Under the pieces are notes generated by a model. The model had not been told where the DNA came from. It ran no database searches and was given only the letters and a program-made list of their open reading frames with translations. This document shows positions 23,697 to 36,164 of a DNA stretch of 64,000 bases, in pieces. Every line of letters starts with the position of its first letter. Within the stretch, counting starts at the first letter, position 1. Origin of the DNA: Ciona intestinalis (lineage: Eukaryota > Chordata > Ascidiacea > Phlebobranchia > Cionidae). The DNA lies in the NCBI RefSeq assembly GCF_000224145.3, contig NC_020166.2, forward strand, positions 2,535,150 to 2,599,149, given 5' to 3'. The position numbers and the translations under genes are program-made.

Positions 23697-26173
23697 ATGA
23701 CTGATGCCATTACTGACGGGGACGGAATAATCGACACAAATGCCGCCAATTCGAGTTTGTCCCCGGCCGAGCAACGGAAGTTAGAAAAAGCGGAAAAGTC
23801 GCTGCAGAAGAAAAAAGACAAATGGAAGGTTTTTGTTGACTTCTTGTTACGTCATATTGGAATTGTGACGACAAAATATGCGGCTTGGGAACGTGACGAC
23901 TTTGAATCATTTAAGGTGAGGGTATAGATTGAACTTATATATATACAGTACTGCGGGGTAAGATAGGAGACCTTAATATCCAAATATCCTGATCGTGTTT
24001 TAAACAATTCCCAATGGTCTATGGAAGTCGTGAGGATACGGTTTTATAATTGTCCCATTTTCCACCTCCCTATACTAGATTATTTTCTAAACATCGTTAC
24101 GCTTTACCGAATTGATGAACTGCACACGACTATTGTGTATGGTAGAGTGAGGTAAAATGAAATACGTTTCCTTTCTCTTTGTCGTCCCATTTGGTATTAA
24201 GCAAAGAGTATTTACAGAAATATATAATTGCACTTTTAAAACAGCGTTGTTAATTGTTTAAAAAGAGTATAGAATTTAGGAGTTAACGGTTTTCCATCTT
24301 ACTCCACTGTATTATATATACCATATAGCCATGAAAAAAAAGGCCGAATTATTATTTTGCGTTGCTACTCATGTGGCAAAATCCAAATCGATCAACAGAA
24401 TATGTTTCCCTTTCAGGCTGCACTCGAAAAGGCCCAAATTCTGGACGAAAAAGAATCTTCTATCACGGCGAAGACGTACAAGAAACTGAAGGAACGATCC
24501 GATATACTTTCCAAAAGGAGATATTTCGGAGAGAGTAACAAAATACGAAAGTACATTGATTTGGTTGCTCGAATGCGAGGCTTGAACCTTATAGCACGAG
24601 ACTTTTATAAATCGATAAAGAAAGGGAAACTGGAACCTTTAGAAAACGTATTAAACCACCTGCAGTACTGGAAGGGGTTCGTTGGAACTTCGTTTGATAT
24701 TGGCGAACTTAACCCGAAAGGAATTGACTCAAATCATCCAGGTAAGAATTGTGGGCTTGTACAGTACTGTGGGGTAAGATGGGGGTCTTGCTAGCACCTA
24801 TAAACCCCATATTTGTTAAACGTGTTTCGAACAAGGCTCTTTATTATATAGTAGGGTGGGGGAAAATGGGACACATTTTAATTCTGTTTTCTCGTCCCAT
24901 TTGGTAGTAAACAAATAACATTTAAAGAATTATAAAACCGTATCCTAACGACCCACATAGACCGTTGTTAATTGTTCAGAAGACGATCAGGATATTTGGA
25001 TATTATGTGCTGAAGGTGTCCCATCTTAACCCGTCCTACTACCTACACGTATTATAAAAATTATACAAATATTCTGATCGTGTTTTAAACAATTAACAAC
25101 AGTCTATGGGAGTCGTGAGGATACGGTTTTATAATTCTTTGAATGTTTTTTTGTTTACTACCAAATGGAAAAGATGTCCAATCTTTCTCCACCCTACTAT
25201 AAATTCATTCCTTTATTCAACACAGGCATGAAATACGTCATGTGGTTATGTTTACTTCGTACTTTGCTCAACCTTGGACAGAAGTTTCTGCAATGCGCGT
25301 CAGAGCTGACAGAAATTCCTCTTGTGTCAGAATCAATTTATGTCAAGTTCAATTTAACAGAAGACCAACTTGTTGTCTGCACGAGACTCGAAGAAATTTT
25401 AGTCACTCAAGTTACAAGAGGTGTGACTGCACTTTTTATGCTTAGATTAAATGGATATTGTTTCTACTAAACGTTTACCATGAAAATAATTAACTTAAAT
25501 GGTTCGTTTATCTGCAAGCGCTAGATGTAGCGACCACGCTTATTTTCTTTTAATAAATGTAAATATGTTTGGACGAAAACTAAAGAAGGCAAAACGACGA
25601 TCTTTTAAAACGAGCTGAATATTACACAGGTAAACTGTCAATTGGGCGTTTCTATAAAATCTTAAATGCATTCTGTAAGGCTGGGATTCTGCAGGATGGC
25701 ATGGGAACTGAGATTTACGCTAGAGTTGAAACAGATACCAGTCTGACTGTTTTAATTAGGCACGCTTATTTTTCTTCCGATTAAATGCAAATATATTTTC
25801 AGCTGTAAGCGTGTTTTAACAACTGTTGTTTTGACGCTGTATCCAGTCTTTACGTTTAAAAGATTTTAAAACCTTCGCTGGCGTAGGCTAATCGAAGAGA
25901 CAAATAAGTTATTTTATTATTGTTATAATATTTACAGCAACTGGAGTCCAAACAAGTTACGGATCACGAAGCAGTATTAACTTCAGTGGAATGCCGTCTG
26001 GACTTAATTTATCCAAAAAACTCCAATCCACGCCAGAAATTCAATTACCCGGCGAATCAGACCACCTGACATTCGAACTACCTCCCGATCCACCGAAAGA
26101 TAAGAAGAAAAAGAAAAAAGGGAAGAGAAAAGGATCGGGAAAAGGGAAAGGAAAAAAAAGAAAAAAGCGGTGA
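23697..26173 (+). CDS. Unrecognised four-exon protein with lysine-rich tail
   Basis: I do not recognise this protein. Exons 23697-23915, 24417-24741, 25226-25420 and 25938-26173 join in phase, with GT-AG introns, to give 324 aa. The N-terminal 20 residues are acidic and polar. A basic helical segment (KLEKAEKSLQKKKDKW) leads into WKVFVDFLLRHIGIVTTKYA. Exon 2 is strongly helical and charged (KTYKKLKERSDILSKRRYF, RKYIDLVARMRG). Exon 3 has a hydrophobic stretch MKYVMWLCLLRTLLNLG that looks amphipathic rather than membrane-spanning. The C-terminus turns proline-rich, then ends in about 30 residues of almost only Lys, Gly and Arg, as in nucleolar or RNA-binding tails. No signal peptide is seen. 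The consistent phases and codon-like sequence argue for a real gene. Introns 1 and 2 consist largely of MITEs. Confidence 0.8.
23944..24074 (-). mobile_element. MITE fragment in intron 1
   Basis: Left end TACAGTACTGCGGGGTAAGA is family B; the rest follows family A in minus orientation with part of the middle missing. Confidence 0.7.
24139..24316 (+). mobile_element. MITE, family B-like
   Basis: GGTAGAGTGAGGTAAAATGA at left, CATCTTACTCCACTGTATTA at right; intron 1, ends about 100 bp before exon 2. Confidence 0.75.
24760..25201. mobile_element. Cluster of three MITEs filling intron 2
   Basis: 24760-24838 is a family B end piece (ACAGTACTGTGGGGTAAGAT). 24849-25042 is an almost intact family A copy in plus orientation. 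25050-25201 is a family A copy in minus orientation lacking its first end. Together they make up nearly the whole 484 bp intron, starting 18 bases after the donor and ending 24 bases before the acceptor. Confidence 0.85.
25755..25910 (+). repeat. Dispersed repeat X
   Basis: ACGCTTATTTTTCTTCC, GATTAAATGCAAATAT and TAAGCGTGTTTTAACAACTG match the copy at 3235-3385. A further short piece (TGTAGCGACCACGCTTATTT) lies at 25525-25560. Intron 3. Confidence 0.7.
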
Positions 26174-27682
26174 AACGAGAGAACTAAAATTTGATAATTG
26201 ATGCCGAAACTTGGCATATTGCAGTTTTATTTAATTGAAACACGAAACGGTACAGTACGTTGACAAAGTATTTTTTCTACACCTTTGCCTGCCAACCTAG
26301 GTTTAGTACCAACAATTTATAAACAAACAAATCTAGTGTGTGAAAAAACAAATGGAGTGCAATACTGCATTCGTATATCTATAAACTGTGTTATAAGTAT
26401 ATCATTTGACATTTGCAAAACGCTAAACAAACCGTCAAACAGCAAGTTTAAAAAAGTCCGTTTAAAACCACAGTTCCGGTCCCTAATTCGATATATAGTA
26501 GGGTGGGGAAGATGGGACACCTTTTTATTCTGTTTTCTTGCCAGTTTGGTAGTAAATAAAGAATATTCAAAGAAATATAAAACCTCATCCTCAAGACTCA
26601 GTTAATTATTTAGAACAGAATTCTTGGATATTATGTGCTATAGATGTCCCGCCTCCCCCCCCTACTATGTTATATAGTACTCGTTCACGCTAATATAAAT
26701 TTTTAACCCAAACATTTTTCTGCATTAGCCCTTAGATTAATTTCGCCAAACGAGATGAAATTTTGTTTCTCACTCACTGTGTAACACCTCAATAAAAGAC
26801 ACTTATGTATTTTGCAAATTTTTATATCATATTCGCTATAATAAGTAACTGCACTTTAAAACTGCGGCTGAAATAATACATCTCTTTGATTAATTACGAC
26901 ATGGTGATTGATATACAATACTACAATATGGTAAACTTTCAACCATTTTTTAACCACGTATAAAAAAATGAAAATAATAATGACATAGGCAACAGCCTGT
27001 TTTTTTTGCAAATTTACCAACAAAAAAATTTTTAAATACTTTTTGTGGTGAAATTTTGATCCCATATGGGTGAGGTCCTACAGTAATGCAAGATATATAG
27101 GCCACAGTTGGTCTTTTACCTCATTTTGTACTGAACTGGTTGCAAAGCATTATAAAAAATGGTGCACCATGTGTCAGGTATGGTATGTTTAATATCTATT
27201 CTACATATCAGTATCATGTATGTGACTTATAAGTTATACTTGTGTAACCATTTTCACGTCTCAACCATACAGGCTCTATGCTACAGCACTAAGGGTATAA
27301 AACTGAAGCTTTTAGTGCAGTACTTCTCAACAGAACTGGGCACAACCCAAATATTTTGTGGACATTAATAGCAATGCAAAAAAACTACACATAATTTTAT
27401 GTAAGTACATAATTTTTTAAACAATTTTTTTTTCCATATGGATAAGGTTCTATTGCTTGCCATTTAAGGGGACCCAGATTTTATGCCCAAACTCCTATTA
27501 ATGCAGAGTTGAGTCATTAAATAACAGTTTAACGGCTTTCAAACTACTGGTCTAACCAGATCAAATCAATGAATTTTTGGGTTGCTGCCCAGGGGTTGAG
27601 AAGCACTTACAAACGACGCAATAAAAAAGTATGGAAAATCACACTAATATATATGGGTAGTGCAGAAAAGCGGCAAGACAGT
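26174..27682. other. Tail-to-tail spacer, unnamed gene and GOLIM4
   Basis: No exon supported. It contains the MITE at 26496-26668, an AATAAA at 26791, and copies of an old low-copy repeat (GTGAGGTCCTACAGTAATGC, GCCACAGTTGGTC) at about 27064-27120, which also occurs at 31012-31080. Confidence 0.6.
26496..26668 (+). mobile_element. MITE, family A
   Basis: GTAGGGTGGGGAAGATGGGA at left; right end CCCCCCCCTACTAT; a short internal deletion. Confidence 0.85.
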
Positions 27683-30600
27683 TTAAAAACCTTGATTCCT
27701 TCGGTCCCCCCTATGTTGTACATACGCCTCTCTTTCACGATTGACTCTATCATCCCGATATGAGTTATCATCTTGCTCATATTCACCATCATCATCCTCA
27801 TTATTGTTGTTGTTTTCATCTTCTTCATTATTGTAATCCTCCTGTGGAAAATAAAAAATGTTCACTGGCGTAACCAGAAAAAAAGTTTAAATGCGAAAAA
27901 AAAACAACATTTTTTACGGGTTGATGAACAAATTGTCCTAAAATAAATATAGTGTAAACAACATATATAACACATACTGTGTATACACCATTATATTTTA
28001 CCTGTTGATAATCTCTGTCATTGCCCGCATCATTATTGGAAACCATGGGAGCGACACCAACACCTTCAGGATCATTAGGTGCAACGTGAGCTGCTTGCGG
28101 GATATGCATTTGTGGTTTTGCAGCTGTATATAAATGAGTTGTACATAGTCATAAGCGGATTTTTTTTAATATAGTAGGGTGGGGGAACACCAGACATCTT
28201 TACGACACCATATCCAAATATTGTGATCGTTTTTTTATAGGTCACCCACCTATTTCATGAAGATTTTGTGGTTCAATTGTACTTGGGTTATCTGAATCTA
28301 CATCATCAGTTATTTGGCCAACTATTACATGTTTGGTATCACTTTTATCTGTCGATAAAAATTAAAACCTTAAATTTTATAAAAAAAAACTTGCTGCAAA
28401 CAAAGCTTAGTGGAAACATATAATTCATAAAAAATGCTGCAAGCATAGCATAGTAGTTAGGCGCTTGGTTCAATGCTCAATACTGAGATGGGTATGTGTC
28501 ATTGAGAAACACACTCAATGGACCCGGCTTTAACCCAATGGGTTGAGGTGATGGGCTAACTCTGCCCAAAATCTTAGGTCCCATTGAGTGCCACACTGCA
28601 GAACCTCACAGAATATATTTTACAAGGTAATCAGTTTTACTTTCAATTTAACAGATACCAGTTATATGATTACATGTGAAAGAAATAAGCTAAGGTAACC
28701 GCATAACAACATCTTAGAATTAGCATAAAGGATCATATTTTGTCCGGGCCCTAGTTTGATAATATTTTAGCATTGAGCAGAACGTTGATTTGGGTAAAAA
28801 AATTAAGAAATAATTTAAAAAAAACAAACTGCAAAACATGATAGAATCTTAAAATGTATAGCCTGGAGAGTTTTAATTAAATGAGAGTTTTAATTAAATG
28901 ATAAAATGCGATACAGTTACATTCTTCTATTTGAATTCTGATTAATTTTTTGTTCAAGAATTCTTCTACAAGGTCAGTATTTCACTTTGTGATATTAACT
29001 TTGTTTTTACATTTTTTTATTTAATTGATGACTATACCTCGTGCTTCAGAATAACTTTTACAAGGTAAACAGTTTTACTTTCAACTTAACATCTAGAATT
29101 CGTATAAATAACATGTGACAGAAAAAAGCTAATGAAATTGGCAAGCATACCTTGTCCTACAGCTGCTACTCTCTGTTGAGCAAGTTCTTCAAGATTCTTT
29201 TGTTGTTCTTCAGCAATTTCTTGCTGTCTAGCTTGTAGGTCTTGCAGGTGCTCCAACGCTTCTTTATGGTCAGGTACATGCTGATACAATGTATGGATTT
29301 AATATAAGGAGTGGTTGAATTAGAATATGTAAAGAACAGACAATAGAATTTATATTGTGCAGTTACATGTTGATTTAGTATTACTAAACTAATAACTGTA
29401 AACCCTTATTATTTCTTGTGGTTAAGGTCAACAGGTCGTTGTAAAGGACCTGGGATTTTTGGCCTATTACGCAAAACTGTAAACCGAAAAACATTTTAAA
29501 AAAATACAAAAACAATAAACTTCAATAAAAATATCTTATTATTATTGTATAAATATATATAAAAAGGAAAAAAGCTATAAATTAAATTATTAAAACAACT
29601 TTTTTTAGGGGGGGATACATAATAAATGCGAAAAATATTGTCCAAACTTACTTCATCATCCTGTGATTGCTGGGACTTCTGCAGTTCCTCTCTCGCTCTT
29701 TGTTCATCATTTCTTGCGTTGTTCTCTTCCCTCACAACATCATCCTCATATGTCTCTGCATCCTGTGTGGAATGTATACCTTATGCACAATGTCAAGCAG
29801 CCATAATACACTGTATTCAACAAGGGCAATTCCATATATATACTAATTAACAGGGATACAATGGTATCTTTAAACATTTGCTTACGTGGTGCACAAAAAT
29901 CACATTTTATGCACAGTGTCAAGCAGGCATAATACAAAAATACACTTTACGCAACACTACAGGTTCCTATATAAAGGAATTTACAAGTTCCAATGGTATT
30001 TCTAAACATTTGTTTATGTGCTGCATGAAAAACTCCCACTAAATACACCCTGGAACTCAATATCAAGTAAAGCTAGATGAATGTCTTTGTGTGTTGGGGC
30101 AACAGCTGTCAGTATACCCTATGTGAACTATTTCTTTTACATGGCTGACAATTTAGACAACCCTTTAGTGACCACTGTGTTTGGGAAAAATTGCCTTTAA
30201 ATGTCTTGCCCAAGGATACATAAGTTCACAATGGAAGCAGCGACGAGCCTTGAACCCATTACCTCTGGTTAGAGTCACGCATGCCAACCAATGTAACACG
30301 GCGGTGGACAGTACCTAATATATAAATTAACACCATGCACCTAATAGTAGATTTACCTCATTATTAGCTGGATCACTATTTACTGGTTCAGTGGTTCCTG
30401 GTTCAGTTGGATCCGGTTCCAATCCAGGTGAATCCAGTTTACTCTGGTCTGCTACATTGTATCTGTTATGTTGCATTGAATCAGCTTGGTTGTCATTTTG
30501 ATTATTCTGCTGATCGTATCCATTTTCCATTTGAGCTGCATCATTTTCTTGTGGATGAGCAGCATCTGCATCTCCAGGATTAGGAGTAGGATCTTCAGTA

Positions 30601-33600
30601 TCATCTTCCGCATTTTCATCATCAAGATCTTGAGCATCTTTATCTTGGTGACTAATTTGGACATCTTGACCAACAGGATTCACTATATTAGTATTAGCAT
30701 CAGGCTTAGCATGTATGTCCCCCCTATGCCCTATGTTGTGAGCCTGAGCAGCTTTTTTCTGCTCCCTTAAAGCGAGTTCTCGGTCACGAGCTTCTTTGTT
30801 CATTCGTTGCTTTCTCTCGGCGGCTTGTCTTATGTCTTTTTCTAAAGCGATTCGTTGCCGTTGCATTTCAAGCGCTGATGCGAGCTCGTTACTGCCACCC
30901 AGGTGTGCTAAATATAACAATAAAAATAACAGAAAAAATGTATGTAAAAAAAATGAAATCATGGTACAAGCCATAGTGTAAATAAGGAAAAAAAAATAGT
31001 TTATTTTATTTTATGTGGGTGAGATTCTACAACGTATGACCTTATGAAAACTAAAATTTGGGCCACAGTTGGCCCATTACCCAAACATTCAGGCCTTCAG
31101 GGTAACACATAGTTGGCCCATTAATGGGGCCAACCAATGGCAATGATAATATATACCACTATATAAACTTTAGAATTTAAAGCTAAGGGGCCAACCAACC
31201 AATAAGAAAATAAACTTACCCATTAAAACATGTCGGTCCAAACTACCCAGCTTTTCAAAGTTAGGATGGTTAAGTTGTATTGCATCGTAACCAAGGTTGG
31301 TCAACGCAGTTTTAAGTTTTGTATAATTTGAAGAGTTTTCCTAAAGTGAAAAATATTATTTTAATATTTCTGGGATGTCATGTACACTATTATGCAATGG
31401 TGTAGATGGACAAAAAAAACTGTATATATATATACAAAACATATATATACATACGTATTTTTTAAAACATGTTAAGTATTTTATTTTATTAGTAAAGGGG
31501 GTTGAAACAAATACGTTAAATTTATATTCTACAGGCAAACAATTAAAAGGTTGCAAAGTGGTAATAAGCTTTAGGGTAATACAGGGTTACGTATTCTTAC
31601 TTGTGCAAGCAAGAGCCTGTTGTGTAGATCGGAATTAAGTTGATTTAAACGTTTGTGATCATCTGACAATTTGCGATGTTTTTCTGCAACAAAAAATATC
31701 TGCTTTTTTATTTAACGCTCACACTGATTTGGCCAACGAGTATACAGTTGGTAACTGTTTTAAACACGATTAGGAAAATAAGAAGTATTGGATTTGGTAT
31801 CCCATCTTACCCTACAGTATTAATGTACTACATACGCGAATATATGTATATAATAGCCTATATATACAAAATACATGAAGTCATGTACATATGTTTTTCA
31901 TATTGTTTCACACTATTTATAAAGGAAATGACAGAAGAATAGAATAACACAAGTTTCCTATTGTACTCTATATATTTCTACAAAACAAAGTTGACACGTT
32001 TTTATACCGAATGTAGATTTCCCTAAAAAAATGCTTTAATGTTTAGGGAGTTAGTGCTTGGAATAAATTAATAACTTTCCTTATAAAATATTGGTAACAT
32101 GAAATATGTCAAAAGCCACATTTATTTATAAATATAAACCCAAATTTAGGCAAACTGTAACATTTTGGTCTGATTTTAAATTTTAAAATTAAATGCATAA
32201 AACAAACAATTCATATTTTAAATCACCACCATTCACCTTGAAGTGCAAATAATTCGCTCTCTTTCTGGGTGTTTAGTTGCTCCTGTTTGCGTTGTAGTTC
32301 TGCAAGTTTATCGTTGTGTGACTTTTCAGCTGTCTGCTGCAGTTGTTCGAGGCTCTGAATCGCTTTTCGCGCTTCAGCGAGCTGGTTCTATAAGATATTT
32401 ATGGTGACAATACAGAATAATTAATGATTAGTGATTACAAATTAAATCCTAGCTAGGTGTCAAACGTTTTAAAATGCGAATTCCATGTAAAGTAGCAAGA
32501 AAGTAAATGGTAACACATAAAAACAGGGTTTTCTTTTCAAACATTCATTCATGTATTGTTTATACAGCACAAGTCACTTCTTTTCATAAAAATCTTACAA
32601 CACAAAAAAGTTATTTCCCATAAGTGCCACTTAAGTGATTACGTAATGTACAATCTAGATTGTATTACCATTTACAGTTGAATGGCCTAACTGGAACTAA
32701 ATACAACGGGTACTTTTGCTTTAAGCATTTAGTTATACTTATACACTAATATTATTAATACAAAATTACAACAGAACATTTCTTATAGACTATGGTGCTG
32801 AAAAATTTTTTTCTATATATATTTTAGCATGTGTTGTATAGTATTGTAAAATGAAGGTTTTTAAACATTTTGTGTGCAAATTCAAAAAAGTAAGCGCAGT
32901 ATATGGGTTTTAAAAGTTTCCCCTTATAATTTGTATAATAAATTAGTGGCACAGCTAAAGGAAACTTGTGGAGAAGAAGTCTGATCTTAAGTAAAAAAAA
33001 AATTTTAAATTAAAAAATTTTTTACAAAAAACACACTTGTTATATATAATATATATATAATTCTTTTTTTTAGAAGAAGTATTTACCTTAGAATTCGTGT
33101 GTTCTTCTTTTAATGAGTCGTATTTAATATTTTGTTCTTGTAACGAGCTTGCAACAGAATCTTCATGCAACTGCTTGTCCTGGTCATATTCTGACAAAAA
33201 CAATAAATGTATATATATATGTATAAATAAGGGCCATACATTTTTTACCTAACTTGTAATGCAGTGGTTAATAAAGGTTAAAAATAGGCCTACTAATTCA
33301 GGTGGCTCAAAATGTATTTTTACTTGTTGTCCTTAAGGCTTTCGAAATAATTTTGGGTGATAACAGACTAATTGGTGAAAAGTTATCCTTAAAAAGTCTA
33401 CAAAAAATTAGAATTACGTATTCAAATTAATAAATAAATTATTACTTTAATGAAAGTGCTTAAATTAAAAAATAAAATTAGGTTAACAAATGCAGGATAC
33501 AAAATTAGGTTATGCAACTTACTCTATGTTTAAAATAACAATACAGTAAATCTTACTTTCTTTAACAATTTTATGTTCGTTCTTTTCCTTTAACAAAGCA

Positions 33601-34787
33601 CTTTCTAAACGAGATCTTTCTTCATAAACAACTGAAATGAATTAATGGTTATTGAAGTTAAGTGAACAACAGCCATTACTTATTAGCCTGTACATCTAAC
33701 CTGGGAGCGGGGACACACATCTTAATGATATATTAACAACATATACTTAAAATAGGTGTTTTAGTAAACAGAGTCCCTAGACCAGTGGTTCCCAAACTTT
33801 ATCCACTTGCGTACCACCTGGGAGACCTTCACGTACCACTAGTGGTACGCGTACCACAGTTTGGGAACCACTGCCCTAGACTATATAATATAAAAACATT
33901 ATGTTTTCTGCTATCTGAAGAAACATAGTAAGAGTATTTTATTGCAAAAGCAATTTTATTTTTTAGCATCTCATCTGGTAGCCTACACATTCAGTCTTCC
34001 AGTATTCAAGACTTCTGAACGGTTTCATACCATATGACTGATATGAGCTGCTAAATTTTTTACATTAGAAAAATTAACTGAAAATTTCCATTTTATATAT
34101 TACAGTATGTTTGGTAATAGAATACAAAGTACATTCTGCATGTTATTGCTACATTGTAAGCAGGGGAAGCAACTTCACAAAACTAACCCACACACCAGGA
34201 AACCATACATATAAAGATAAATGTTATCATGGTTACAATAAATAGGCCTTTTACACGAATTCAAAAGTAAAACAAATTAAAAATAAACAGTTTAGAGAAA
34301 ACTATAAAAAAACGGTTTGGAGACAACTTGTGATAACATTATCTGATATCTCTCGTTTTCCTGAGAAATAATCAGAATTTATAAAATGAATTTGAAAATT
34401 GTGCCAATTCACATTTATTAATATATATATATACATGAAAAGTAACACAGTATCAGAGTATGTTATAAACAAATGGAGAGACATTGTTACCAAAACATTT
34501 ATTAGAATAATTTTTTTTAGAGTAATAATACAAAAGTACGTATATATATAAATATATATATATAATATATCTATACATAGGAAAAAGTTAATACTTTAAA
34601 TAATTTAAAAACCTTGTAGTTGAGATGACAAAGACTGGTGTTGCGAATGATATCTTTGTGTTTTAACTTCCATATTTTTAAGTTTAATCGTCATTAAGTT
34701 GTATAAGTAGACGCTGTATCCGATCCCCACCATCAAGATAAGGATGATAGAGGTTTGGATCATACCACGATGCTTTCGTGTGAACAT
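27683..34787 (-). CDS. GOLIM4: Golgi integral membrane protein 4 (GPP130)
   Basis: Type II cis-Golgi protein that cycles through endosomes. Twelve coding exons: 34613-34787, 33557-33631, 33087-33190, 32237-32387, 31601-31683, 31220-31340, 30357-30907, 29652-29762, 29151-29280, 28250-28348, 28002-28123, 27683-27841; phases close, 626 aa (human about 696). A short basic cytosolic tail (MFTRKHRG) is followed by one membrane span (about residues 9-30), then a long coiled coil (QHQSLSSQLQG joined to VVYEERSRLESALLKEK, matching the vertebrate start of the coil). After about residue 235 comes a disordered luminal part rich in Q, E, D and N, ending in acidic repeats and RGDRRNQGF. The acceptor at 34817 (TTTATGTAG) suggests a 5' UTR exon upstream, with a possible donor GAGTAAGT near 35548, or a trans-splice site. 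Family assignment rests on the anchor, coil register and acidic tail. Confidence 0.88.
28169..28235 (-). mobile_element. MITE family A end fragment
   Basis: GTAGGGTGGGGGAACACCAG then AATATTGTGATCGT; only the first 65 bases remain, 15 bases from GOLIM4 exon 10. Confidence 0.7.
28445..28615 (+). mobile_element. Possible second tRNA-like SINE
   Basis: GCATAGTAGTTAGGCGCTTG resembles a tRNA A-box region and GGTTCAATGCTC a B-box. The rest differs from the main SINE. Old and uncertain. Confidence 0.35.
30145..30306 (-). mobile_element. SINE, head half
   Basis: Core words GACAACCCTTTAGTGACCAC, AATGTCTTGCCCAAGGATAC and GAACCCATTACCTCTGG, then the complement of the tRNA-like head. GOLIM4 intron, 50 bases from exon 7. 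Confidence 0.8.
31738..31822. mobile_element. MITE family B right half
   Basis: AACTGTTTTAAACACGATTA through CCCATCTTACCCTACAGTAT; GOLIM4 intron. Confidence 0.65.
33783..33873. mobile_element. 91 bp hAT-type MITE with perfect target duplication
   Basis: Ends CAGTGGTTCCCAAACT and AGTTTGGGAACCACTG are exact inverse repeats. Flanks 33775-33782 and 33874-33881 are both CCCTAGAC, a perfect 8 bp duplication. CAGNGGTT ends plus 8 bp duplication is the classic hAT signature. The middle is itself partly palindromic (GTGGTACGCGTACCAC). GOLIM4 intron 1. Confidence 0.95.
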
Positions 34788-34816
34788 GGCTCCAGATTTA
34801 GATGAATTTGTGTAAA

Positions 34817-36124
34817 CTACATAAAATAAATGTACATATATATAAATGAATGAACGTAACTTACTTTATCCTCGCGTCGCCGGAAAACGACAGTCGTTAT
34901 CACACGAGTTTAACACCTCGTGCCAGCTTACGAGTTATGTTACTTTGTGGGTAATTATTTTTTGGGGATTTTTTCATTTTTTTTATGTAGGGCTGATAAT
35001 TTTGACAACCCATTAGTGAGACTTAGAAAAACATTCCATTGTTAGTACGAAACAGAACACCCGTGTTGTTGCTAAACATGATAGGATAAATAAGTTACAT
35101 TCAATTATTAAAGAGAAAATCTTGTACATGTACATATATATACAATTTTAATCTAGAAGACACTTATAAAAGCATAAAAAGAAAAACACACTGAAATTGC
35201 ACACTTGGTAGACTAATATTCTAAAAACTAAATAGGCCGCACATTTTAATTTGAGTTCGGCACACTACCTATTCACTATTACCATTAGCTGGAATAGTAT
35301 AACACAACAACACATTAGTATAAACCATATGTCCCTGTATTATAAAACAAAGAGGCCTAACTGTTATGTGTATAGCATTTACAACGTCAGTGCTAGTTTT
35401 TAGTGGGTTGTAAAACCATTAAGATATATTACACATGTTATATAAAGTGCAGAATAGTCACGGTAAATTATGAGTGTGACTGTACTGTCTATACATTACG
35501 TGATTTATAACATAACACCATAATAAGTAAAGAAAATACCAACTTACTCATTGAATGTACAATAACTGTAGTAATGCTTCGTAACAAGAGCTAACTTTAC
35601 CTGGCATTCATCCGAACATTGATTAAACGCCACTCGCTATCTCTATATATGTCGTCTTGATTTGTCGCACGTCTGCAGTTTGTGTGCACGGAATGTTCTG
35701 CTTGATTTGTGGGCAGAATAATGATTAAAGTGATATGACACGATGCGAAAAATGTTTATATGTTTATAATTTTGTCCTGAAAGTAGTAAAATTTTATGCA
35801 GTTTTCAATGCCAATCAAAATAAAAGCAAACGCAAAGGACAGTTTAAAGTAAGTTTGACAAATATCTCTGTGGTTTTATAGGTATATTTTCTGTTTTCCA
35901 TTCAATAAAAACAACTGCGTGAATAATAATTTGCGAAGGTAACAACATTCAGAGCATTTTCCACCCCAGAAACTACGCAACAAGCACACGTCACGTAATT
36001 TAGCAACAGCTGGAACTAAGTTATATAAAGATTTGGGAAATTCCCTTGCATTGTCAACAAAACAAAGATTTCGCAGAAGGAACTGACAACAAAAATTTTC
36101 GATGGGTTAGCGTCAAGTTATGAA
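34817..36124. other. Head-to-head spacer, GOLIM4 and RNF103
   Basis: 1.3 kb with a truncated SINE at the left and presumably both promoters. A possible GOLIM4 5' UTR exon ends near 35548 on the minus strand. Nothing else is recognised. Confidence 0.5.
34849..35030 (-). mobile_element. SINE, head-truncated
   Basis: Begins GAATGAACGTAACTTACTTT, then CCGGAAAACGACAGTCGTTA and ACCCATTAGTGAGACT, and stops before the tRNA-like head. Confidence 0.8.
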
Positions 36125-36164
36125 ATGTTTCTGCTTAAAATTTCAGTCGTGTTGGTGTACCTGA
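36102..36164 (+). promoter_or_regulatory. Two upstream ATGs before the RNF103 start
   Basis: ATG GGT TAG at 36102-36110 is a minimal open frame. ATG at 36120 opens a 14-codon frame to a TGA at 36162-36164 that overlaps the main start at 36125 in another frame. Such an arrangement would be expected to lower initiation at the main ATG if the leader includes it. Confidence 0.45.

Noticed and set aside
27607-27828. Methionine-rich minus-strand frame
   Set aside because: Out-of-frame shadow of the acidic last exon of GOLIM4.
30452-30770. Long frames on both strands inside GOLIM4 exon 7
   Set aside because: Shadows of the low-complexity luminal region.
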